Source: Owenia fusiformis (lineage: Eukaryota; Annelida; Polychaeta; Sabellida; Oweniidae). Taken from it: 64,000 nt of DNA. Position numbers and translations under genes: made by a program. The DNA lies in contig CAIIXF020000005.1 of assembly GCA_903813345.2 (NCBI GenBank), positions 7,507,375 to 7,571,374 on the forward strand, given 5' to 3'. Of this stretch, positions 25,001-34,700 are shown piece after piece (the stretch's first letter is position 1; every line of letters begins with the position of its first letter). The notes below the pieces were generated by a model. It saw only the letters and a program-made list of their open reading frames with translations. It was not told the origin of the DNA and searched no databases.

Positions 25001-27221
25001 TTGGTTAATATTTATATACTATTTACTTAGACAACAATAAATAAAGATTTTTTTGTAAAAACACCAAAAATGGTATATGATCTTTAAATGACTGTTGTGT
25101 GAACATCAAAGGTCAAAATTAGCTGAAATTGTATTTTTATAAAGCACAAATGATTTTTCTTCAATATGATATGCATTATTATCAGATATCTTTGGGGGCT
25201 AAACAGAGCCCTTAATGACACCCGTCCTTTCAAAAGCTACTGCGCAGATGTTCTGCGCATGTCAAGGTCGTGAACTTTCTGGTTTCTTTTTAATGTTTCT
25301 CGACTTTTACACGACTTTTGCACGAATAATGATGATCTCTCATCAAATAAGAAATAATGTATAACTTTAGATCGATATCCAGCAGTCTCTAGTGGAAATA
25401 TTGAAGGTAATCGGCGATAATGACAAAGTGGGCGTGCCGGAAATAAATTAGACATAGACGGGTCTTCAACCACTGTCAATATTGTCTAAGCGATCTTTAC
25501 CGTATTCTCTCCAATAACAGCACTTGTCATATTATTATAAAAGTATGTTGAAGAAAATGCATTCTTGTCAAGAAAAATTGCCATACATGAAATTCCTCGG
25601 GATTTCTGATTTCTTTCATACATGGGCGCTTATTAGAATGGTCTAAATAATGTATTTTCAATTTTCTAAACGCCCTGGGCGCTAATTACAGAGAATACGG
25701 TAGTTTAATGACCTTGACCTTCGACCTTGAAAATTTCAGACCTCAGTAGGTGTTTTGTAATTAAGCTGACCTAAATTTAAATCCAAAATATCAATTTAGA
25801 AAATCAACTTTTTTACTGAAGGTGAATGAAAGGTCAAATCTGAAATCTAAGGTCAGATTTGAACTTCTGAGAACTTGTAGATGTTTTTAAAAAAAAAATT
25901 TGGTCAATTTGGAGCAAGTAGAAAAATTCAAAATGGCCGCCAAATTGAAAAATTCAAAATGGCCACCATGTAATTCAGCCAGCATACCCAAAACCTAATC
26001 AGATCTTGGCAATAGTCTGCTCTTGCATCTGTAAAAATTTCAAGTTGAACGGATAAGTGGTTTTCCTGGAATTTTGATGACAAGATTTGTTGAAAAATTC
26101 AAAATGGCCGCCACGTAGTTTACCCAGCATGCCCTTAACCTAATCAGATCTTGGTACTAGTCTGCTCTTGCATCTGTTAAAATTTCAAGTTGAACAGGTA
26201 AGCAGTTATCCTGGAAATTTGATGACAAGATTTGGTTTCTATCCCGCACGCCCGCCCAACAGCACAAGACGACGACAATATAGCACTTTTTCAAAGTGCG
26301 ATAAAAAGTGTTATTCCTAGGTAAATTACTGAAGTTGTGAGTTCTGACTGAACTGAAGTTATTCTGTCAAAATGGGTGTCAGATACATTCAATGCTAGTT
26401 TTGATTCAAATACTTCTCCAACAAGTCATTTCAAAATTCTATTTAATTAATATTGGAGAAATGTTACATATTACGTTGTTGTAGGTAGGCCTAGCAGGGA
26501 GTAGAATTTTGTCAGAACCGCCAGAATTTACCTTCAGAAATTCCATTTCTGAACTGCTTCCTCAAGTTCCCAAATTTTGGGAATTTATCATTTTACTTCA
26601 AGAACATTTACATGTAAATCTTGAAACAGAATTTTCAACTCACCTAACCAACTCTGAAGGGATGAGCTAGGCATGGTGGGATCCAGTGCCATGATGCCAA
26701 ACAGCTGCCTCATACAGTCTATACCAAATACATATGATGATGATGATGGCAATGTCACTATAGAAAGTTTAAACACTTTGGCTGTTCAGAAATTCAGAAA
26801 TGTCATAAAGTTAGAATTTTATGTGTAGATCTGGAGTTATTCACTTTTCTTTATGTTCAAAAGAGATGTAGGTATGATACAAAGTATGTCCCATAATGAC
26901 ATATTGTCCATTTCTACTCTTCAAGTTTTTTGATATATATCATCATTATGTTATCTAACAGTCCTTATATTTGTTAAGCATTTCTATACAAGGATTGGAA
27001 AAGGACCAGTTCTTGGTAAATTTTAAGGATCTCTAGAAAGTCACTGTTTCTATTGTTATAGGCCAGGCAAAGGCAACAAGCCTGCCATATAGGCAACACC
27101 ACACATGGGTGTTAGAAACTCAGGCACACATAACTAGAGGATGTCCAAGTGAAGACCCTACTGGCGAAACTCTTGCATGAAGCTGTGATCCAATAGTGCA
27201 TTAAAGTGGGCGTACATCTTT
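22027..27221 (-). CDS. KIAA0232-like protein, 5' coding exons only
   Basis: Exons in transcript order: candidate first coding exon 27221-27162 (ATG at 27217, MYAHFNALLDHSFMQEFR), 26708-26644 (QLFGIMALDPTMPSSSLQSW), and 22271-22027. The last reads GHELEIRGIDAVVYTRYILS, then DQDFIE, a Lys-rich stretch (KSKKQEKRKS) and LSSEEFRKSAAVECLLSVTDE. This parallels vertebrate KIAA0232 (TWLGQELEKCGIDAMIYTRY..., LTLEEMKKQAAVQCLRSASDE), a poorly characterised protein of about 1,400 residues. Splices: gtgagt donor at 26643, tttcag acceptor at 22272, gttagt donor at 22026. The first exon and its acceptor pairing (cag|aaag, then tatgag|gcag) are less certain; an alternative acceptor would start exon 2 at 26718 with an internal Met. 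The large downstream exon of the vertebrate gene is absent here, so the gene probably continues past position 1. The intron between 22.3 and 26.6 kb is filled with repeats. Confidence 0.75.
22380..22884. repeat. Dispersed repeat copy A1
   Basis: Contains repeated blocks of caaaatggccgccaaattga and agtctgctcttgcatctgta, followed by caagttgaacggataagtgg. The same arrangement recurs at 25740-26310. It lies in the intron of the KIAA0232-like gene and directly abuts the TIR element at 22885. Confidence 0.7.
22885..25702. mobile_element. ~2.8-kb TIR element with TACCGTATTCTCTGTAATTA ends
   Basis: The left end TACCGTATTCTCTGTAATTA and the following ccgcccactctctaataagc have inverted counterparts at the right end (taattacagagaatacggta; gggcgcttattagaatg). 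No convincing target duplication or transposase is visible. A second copy of the end motif at 25500 suggests a nested shorter relative (25500-25702). Confidence 0.55.
25740..26310. repeat. Dispersed repeat copy A2
   Basis: Same blocks as 22380-22884, including aaatccaaaatatcaattta. It ends with cccgcacgcccgcccaacag and a gcactttttcaaagtgc hairpin. Together with A1 it brackets the TIR element. Confidence 0.7.
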
Positions 27222-27309
27222 CTGAAAAAAGCAAATGTTTTATAGGTAAGCTACATGTATATGAACTAAATGATAGTGATGAGAAAGGTAACAACTTAAA
27301 ATAATCTCA

Positions 27310-27440
27310 GATTACAAGTTTTTGCTCAACATGCGCAGCCCTCTTATGACGTTCATAAGATCCGCGCTGCATAAGCATAACCCGTTCCGAATGTCCCGCC
27401 CCGAAATGGATAATTCCCGTCACATCCCAAATTATTTTTG
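27310..27440 (-). promoter_or_regulatory. Candidate CpG-richer promoter of the KIAA0232-like gene
   Basis: This short stretch upstream (minus-strand sense) of the candidate first coding exon has clustered CpG, a GC-box-like ggggcggg, and TGCGCATG similar to an NRF1 half-site, within otherwise AT-rich DNA. A 137-codon open frame on the plus strand crosses it but resembles nothing I know. The assignment is by position and composition only. Confidence 0.3.
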
Positions 27441-27795
27441 TCCCTTGATGTCACTAGATCAAAGATTGATAGTTTTAAAGTTAACTTTGGAGTTTTACTT
27501 CCAATCAATCATAACAAATATAAAACAACATGCAAATTATGCCAAGACACTGTCGTATCAACTTATCAAACAGGTTTGTTTCTTTTTTGTTTGTTGTCAG
27601 AAAGGGGGTAAAATTATTACTTTTGAGGTATGGGAATGGTCAGGTTTTTCCACTTTCTGGTATGAGGATGATCGTGTAAAATATGTTACCTCACACTTGT
27701 GGTGTGACATTGGTCTAGTAGCTACACATCCTTAATTTGACGTTGTTTTGGATTGTAATCCTCAAAGATCTGCCTCCTTTTCGGGGCCTTATGTT

Positions 27796-28358
27796 TAGAG
27801 CTGGCATCGAATAGGATTTTAATGTCGACATGTCGGAGCTCTCGATCGACAACGATATCGACATTGTCGGGTCCAATGATATTGGAAAAAATTTTGAAGA
27901 AAATCCGTCTGAATTTTTTTTTTTCTAGGCTTGTTATTAGCAATACGATACATAATAGTCATCCTCAGTTGTATGTTTTATATTTAACTTACAGGTAAAC
28001 CATGTTTAAGTATCAGACTTTGACGAAAAAGCAATAAATAGACATAAAACTACGATTTCTGTTGTTATTTCCGGACAGCCATTGAAAATAAATCTCGAGG
28101 GTAAATCTCGAGGGGCCCCGAGACCTAATTCGAGAGCAGGAAGTCGATCAAAACAAAAAAGAAAATTTGAAAATGTAGGCGGTAAAACATCACTAAAATA
28201 CACCATACAGCAGGTAGTAACATGGATTTTAATTCATAGGGAAATAGCCTATCATGTTGTGAGTTCCGACTGTCGATCAAGAGGCGTTGTGTCGACAAGG
28301 ATGTCGCAGAGAGCATTCGACTGACAATCGACCATTCCGACATTTGATGCCAGCTCTA
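27796..28358. mobile_element. Non-autonomous hAT-type element (563 bp)
   Basis: Ends TAGAGCTGGCATC and GATGCCAGCTCTA are flanked by a perfect 8-bp duplication CTTATGTT (27788-27795 and 28359-28366). The interior is rich in tcgac/gtcga words, with no transposase. It sits upstream of the KIAA0232-like gene. Confidence 0.85.
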
Positions 28359-28925
28359 CTTATGTTGGAGTATTAGTTTTTTTCTTGTGTGGTATGGCAT
28401 TGTGTGGTGGATTTTTGGTATGGCCATAGTCTTAAATTTGAACATTTGGTATGGTTTTTGAGTTACTTTGGTTGGTATGGGAACCCATTGAAATTTGACA
28501 GATTGGTATGGGAATATATTGATATCTGAGGGTTCAGCCTAAGACCCCCGCTGAATTTTGTAGACAGTGAACCCCCCTGGGATGAACGGTAAGCCCACAT
28601 GGCTAATGTGACAGCTAATAAGGCCTAAAGTTTGGGCAATAAATAAATGAGTTGATTTTCTATTAACCATTTCCAAAACTTGGTGGTTTGAAAGCCCACA
28701 GTTTCCAATATTGTTTAAAGAAAAATATCACCTAAAATTTGTAAATTTTACATTTTGTATTCTCTCAACCACTGATGTATGGCCTCTAGAAAATTATCTT
28801 ATTCTAAACCTGGGAAATCTTCATTTATAGAATGTCACTTGAGTTTTTGGTGATTTTTAAGTAACGTCTGCACTTCACAGTTCAAAATTACCTTCTGTAG
28901 TGATTTGACACCACTTTCTAGAATA

Positions 28926-29022
28926 CAGGGAGGCAATGTCATGCATGTAGGTAATTGTCAGACAAATGACTGTATACACTGAGTGTCTAACAGTTACCTA
29001 CATGGACGACAATGCCTCCCTG
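28926..29022. ncRNA. 97-nt imperfect hairpin, precursor-like
   Basis: The 5' arm CAGGGAGGCAATGTCATGCA... and the 3' arm ...GACGACAATGCCTCCCTG pair over about 39 bases with scattered mismatches, around a loop of about 18 bases. Size and shape fit a microRNA precursor. A very short inverted-repeat transposon relic would look the same. No expression evidence. Confidence 0.3.
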
Positions 29023-29537
29023 TCCTCTAATTTACCTAACTGTCCCTTTATTTCTTGAAAACATGGTCTCTCAAAATCAGGAAATTAGGGTGATGAGCAG
29101 GGAAATTTTTGTAGGGAATTCACAAGAATAACAAGTGACAACTTACACTTCCTCCAACTAATTTAGCTAGTCTATTAGGCCTATGTATTGCCCAAACTGT
29201 AAAAGGTTAACTTATTTCCTATAAAATGGCCACTTATACAAAACCTGCTTCCCTGTGACAGATTTTGCAGTTAATTTATAGCTGAGATCTTCATCTTTCT
29301 ATTTCTACTTGTTTGGTTTGAGTAAATAACCTATGGACGCAGTAATTTGACTTTTGATACAGCAAATATTTTTCACTCGATCCGGGCTCTTGTGTGTCCA
29401 AATATCATTACTAATTCTGACGTCACATTTCTGGAATCACAGGAGCACTATTCACATTTGGAAAGACAAGAGCCCACCAATAAAAATCACTGTTTTGGCC
29501 TCTTATCAACGCAGTTTTGCTTGAATAACATTCATTA

Positions 29538-29804
29538 GGGCGAAGGGGTGTAATGTCGACGTGTGGGGTAATGTCGACATAATAGACGGGGTAACTTCGA
29601 CACTTACGTATTAGAAGTAGAATTTCCGTTTTCCGCCATGTTTGATTTCTGGAAATATTTAAATCTCGCGAGATCTCGATCCATGCGAGAAAAAAAACAT
29701 GGCTTCCCCCTAGATCGGAAATTAGAGCAAATAAACGGGGTGTCGAAGTTACCCCACATGTCGAAGTTACCCCAAAACGGTGTCGACGTTACACCCCTTC
29801 GCCC
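29538..29804. mobile_element. 267-bp TIR element flanked by TA, with a TCTCGCGAGA site inside
   Basis: Ends GGGCGAAGGGGTGTAA and TTACACCCCTTCGCCC are inverted repeats, flanked by TA on both sides. Subterminal ggggtaa(c/t)(t/g)tcgac words repeat on both arms. The centre contains TCTCGCGAGA (29664-29673). No coding capacity. Confidence 0.7.
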
Positions 29805-29869
29805 TAGTGATAAAAAAATTAAAGAATAACAAGACGCTTCAAATGAGGTATGATTTGTCTCATATTTTT

Positions 29870-30475
29870 CAGAAATGGCTGCACAAACGTCCTTTTATAA
29901 TTTCGAAATTTTTTGGTGTCTCATCTTGAGGAATATTTAACTGATCCAACTACAAAAGAATCTGGCAGGGATCTATGATTTGAATAAAACATTTCATGCT
30001 CTTGCAACATCACCTTTTGATAAACTTGACACGATGATAAAGTCGAGCGACAAGGACGAAGTCCTATGTTGTTGTTTATAAGTAAGTAAATCATGTGCAA
30101 ATCTGATATGTAAAGAAAAAGTATAGAGGGCCAGATCCATCAAGCATGCAATCACAAACCATTAAGTTGTTGAACTTACCAATCGTCTTTTATATTTATA
30201 GATGATGGAATGGACACCCGGAAAACAGTGACCTGCTTCGTTTCGAACGTGAAGAAATGACACGATGATGCAACTTGAGCCAAAGTTCTATCAAACGGGT
30301 GCGCATGAAGCGACCTTTGATCCTGTTTCAGAGTTGCCAGTCCCTAATCCTTCATTATTTCTTGAAAACGAATCCAGATATATCTAATTTGTTCGACAAA
30401 ATAGAGAAAAATCAGCGAGGAAATATTTCACGAAAATCCCTCGCAGGACTTTTCAATGTCGGTTCACTTCTTTGA
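29870..30475 (+). pseudogene. Coding-like stretches with stops and frameshifts, possible decayed gene
   Basis: After tttttcag, MAAQTSFYNFEIFW opens and stops. A second frame gives LQKNLAGIYDLNKTFHALAT and FDKLDTMIKSSDKDEVLCCC up to a stop next to gtaagtaa. After tttatag, DGMDTRKTVTCFVSNVKK follows, and then MQLEPKFYQTGAHEATFDPV and SELPVPNPSLFLENE, again in another frame. The segments look protein-like but no single set of splices joins them without stops. I do not recognise the family. A decayed copy or an exon set with unusual splicing would explain it; chance is possible. Confidence 0.25.
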
Positions 30476-31559
30476 CGCAGGAAAATTCTACGCGACATAA
30501 TATATTGTTCATATATGTGTTTAGATTAATTTTATAACATGTTTCACGCACAATCAACCATTGTTCTGTACAAGGAATGTATCACTATACTTTACAATAC
30601 TCAGAATATAGCAATATTATATAATTAAATATATTGAATATTATTACGCGAAGTAAATCTGCTTTCAGAACTACTTCCATTTTTGACATTATTCCAAATT
30701 TTGGCGCAAATTTTAAACAAATGGGGACGGATCAAGTTGGATCAAATTGTACGGTCTAAAGATGATTAGTGAAATATATGAAACCAAAATCATCCGGTGG
30801 CTTATAAGTAAGTGAAAATTACAATTTCATTTACAGAAATTATCATCATCATACAAGTCACAATAAAATGGTGGGCATCCCATTTCATGTTACAAGGGGG
30901 GGGGACTCAGGTGACCGTCATGGTTTGTGGCATGGCAAATGGAGCAGATTCGCACACAATCGAGATAGTTTCAACAAATAGCTAGAGTATAAACGTGCAC
31001 TTCATTGTTTGAGGCGAATGGTGGGGGGGGGGGTTTCGCTCATATTGTCATCATTCTTCTATGCAGTTCTAGACTACTTACTGATTTCCAAGTCCAAATA
31101 TTTCCTGATATAAATATGATATGTTTGGATAGTTAAAATCAGTTTAGATAGAAGAATTAATAATAGGATATCTAGATAGAAATATGCGGAAAATGCAAAT
31201 TTATGATTAAAAATTTCCTAAAATATTCTAGAATGTCTTTATCATTAATTTAAAACAATTTCATAAATTAGAAATAACATTTTTATTGTGTACAGCTAGG
31301 CGACACTTGTTGGGCAAACTGGGGACATCAAGGGAGAGTAAAAAAAAGTTCAATTGACTGCCCCGGACAATCTCTCGGACATTTTTAGTGGACATTGTTC
31401 TATTTGGCCGGAGTTGTCCAAGGTTGTTGGCTGGTGATTTTCATCATTGTTCAATTGTGTCCATTTGATTCCGATGAAATGATGAATGAATAATATTCAG
31501 TTTCACTTATGACACATCCCAGGCTTTACTTCAATTAGAAATTACATAATGACACATCC

Positions 31560-31739
31560 CTATAGTGGGCGTAACTGTGTGGTTCGTCATGACCTGTATT
31601 ACGTCACGTGACCTATCGCCATTTTTGCCAGATAAACAACTTCGACGGAGATAGTTGACGAATCGATCAACATCTCTGTAAATACTGACCCTACCACATT
31701 TATTTTCACATATTCTAGTAGAAGAGATATTGAACCAGA
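31560..31739 (+). promoter_or_regulatory. CLINT1 promoter / 5'UTR with a perfect GTCACGTGAC palindrome
   Basis: The 180 bases before the start codon are less AT-rich than the surroundings and contain GTCACGTGAC at 31603-31612, about 130 bases before the ATG. This ten-base palindrome equals the CLEAR / E-box consensus bound by MiT/TFE (TFEB-type) factors. No TATA box is seen. The transcription start is not determinable from sequence. Confidence 0.5.
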
Positions 31740-34700
31740 ATGTATAAAATTAGGGAAATTACAGATAAAGTGTAAGTATTTTAATTTTAATCTTATCTTT
31801 GCCGGAAGTTTGAAATATTTTTGATTTGATTTTTAAAATAATTTTATTTTTTGACAGTTTTTATTTTAGAAAGACCCAGAGAGTTATTTCCAGACATCTG
31901 AGGTTTTAAAGTTTCCCAAGATTTGATAGTCAACATTCTACCCTCGTAAATTCAAACCTATGCCTTATCGTGAAGTAAAACTGAAGCGAGTTTATCAGCT
32001 AAAGATCATTTATACTTCTTCAGTTCTTGTTCTTCTGACAAATACTGTCAGCTAATGGAGGTCCCATAGGCTCTATTTGATAGTCTTTTATTAATTTTCA
32101 TGGTAGCAGCATCACTTTGTATTGAAGAATGACATATGATTTAAAATTGTTTACCATTGTAAAAAATACATGTAAGGAAATGATATGATACTGCGTATCT
32201 ACAGTCAGATTCATGATCTGTAAAGAACTTTGAATCTAAAAAATAAGCAATCAAAGGACAACAGTATTTAAAAATAGAAACATTAATAAGGCCTAATTTT
32301 TGTATATTTCAGAAGGTATAGTTTGTATCCAACAGACTCAGTTAGAACTCAATATAAGAGGCCACATAAAGTTAATATTTTTTTTATGTTGGGAACAAGA
32401 TCATATGGCTAAAGTAACAAAATGATTTGATGTAACCATGTATCTACTTACCAGTGTGTTCTATGTCATTTTTCGTCCGAGGTTATATTGTGAAACTCAG
32501 CCAAACACGATAGTGAAGGCAACGACATACCGATATTGATCTTAGCAGAATGTGTTGAAATTTAGATCGTCCATTTTGCCAGTCATGTGTCTGGTCACTT
32601 GCTTACAGCCCATTACACTGTTTTATTGTGTCAGTAAAACCCCAAAAATAAGAAATCAGGAGACCATTTTGCAATAATATATAGAAAAGTATATTGTACA
32701 TGAATGACAATTGTATATTTCAGATTATTTAGTTTTTTGTGCAATAAGCCTGTGCCCTCACGTAATTTAAAGAATTTCAGAATGTTAATCTTATTGAAAA
32801 TAACATGGCAGAGAAGCATCAAAATATAAGAGGCCACACACTTATTAGCCAAACTAGAAGCAATCCAAGCTAAACAAATGTCATTTATGTACAGTAGGAA
32901 TATATTTTTCCATATATTAATGCACAATGTTCTTTTGATTTTTGATTTTTTTTTAGGTTTTACTGACGCAATAAAACAATGAATTGGGCTGTAGTTACTA
33001 GTTGAAATCACGTTACATGTGACATGTCGCTCAGGAAATCTAAAAACGGATTATTTCAATTTATATTTTATAACCTCAGAATACTGCCTTCTGTCGTGTT
33101 CAGCTGAGTTTTACAATGTATTCTACTTTGAGAGATGACATAGAATACATTAGTTAGTAGATACGTGGTTACATCACATTCACAACATTTCGTTATTTAA
33201 CCAGATGAACTTGTTCCCAACATAAAAAATTTAACTGTAAGTTCGGAAACAATCAAAACTATACAAAAGTTAGGCCTTGTACACATGTTTCTATTTTTTC
33301 ACATATGTACTGTTGCAATATTGTCCTTTGATTGCTTATTGTTTAGATTCAAAGTTGTTTATAAAATTATGAACCTGACTGTAGTTAAGTTACTGTACCA
33401 GTATGTAATATGTCCAAATACCCCCTAGGTTACATAGCAAAAGTCAGTTCAAACACAACATAAACACCCTTGGTATACGCAGCTAACGAAAATTGACCGG
33501 TACGGGTCAAAAGCTGGACCGGTACGGGTTAACGGTTTTATTTGAATTTAAAACAGCCATATCTTGCTCAATATTGACTTCCTCGTGTCTAATTTGAAAT
33601 ATATGATGCCTCCCGATGTTTTAAGTACCCCAATTTTTTACAGATTTTTAAACGGACCAAAACTCTCTAAATGCGCATTTATGCTCTTTTCTCTCGAGAA
33701 CGACTGTCTCATTTTCACGATAAGTTTTATTTAGTACTTCTAACATATAAGATCTATTTTTCCCCATCAAGGTATGATGTAAATGAAATGCTATTTACAT
33801 CTTGTGAGTTTCAATGACGCGCGTTTGACTTTTTAAAAAATGCCAAACTTTGTGACAAAGAATTTCATCAGCTATTGCCCCGAACCGGTCCGTCTTCTCG
33901 CTGCAAGCAGATTGCCCCGAACCGGTCCGTCTTCTCGCTGCAAGCAGGATGAAATTCTTTGTCACAAAGTTTGGCATTTTTTATAAAATCAAACGCGCGT
34001 CATTGAAACTCACAAGATGTAAATAGCATGTCATTTACATCATACCTTGATGGGGAAAAATAGATCTTATATGTTAGAAGTACTAAATAAAAGTTATCGT
34101 GAAAATGAGACAGTCGTTCTCTAGAGAAAAGAGCATAAATGCGCATTTAGAGAGTTTTGGTCCGTTTAAAAATCTGTAAAAAATTGGGGTACTTAAAAGC
34201 ATCGGGAGGCATCATATATTTCAAATAAGACACAAGGAAGTCAATATTGAGCAAGTTATGGCTATTTTAAATTCAAATAAAACCGTTAACCCGTACCGGT
34301 CCAGCTTTTGACCCGTACCGGTCAATTTTCGTTAGCTGCGTATACCAAGGGTGATAAAAGGTAATAACTTAACGATTTAGATTTTACTACCTTACCAGTC
34401 ATGTCAAACATTGTAGGAAGGATGTCAAAATCCAAAAGACGTATAGTATGATTAGGCCTGTGTATCATTTCATTTATGTCATCTTTACATCTTAATCTGG
34501 AAGAATCTGACATAGTACCAAGACAGCAGTATAAGTACTTGTAAATGGAAATTCTCTCCTGATTTGTTTTTATTATAACGAAGAATGGATATTGTTGTCA
34601 GCTTGGTGAGCAGGCACTGTCATTTCTATTTTTGTCAAAAAAGTTATTGACAAACTACTTGATCGATTGATAAGAATTTTTCAGGGATGTACTGTTCCAC

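Noticed and set aside
27322-27735. 137-codon open frame on the plus strand
   Set aside because: No recognisable domain, composition like translated AT-rich DNA, and it overlaps the likely promoter of the minus-strand gene.
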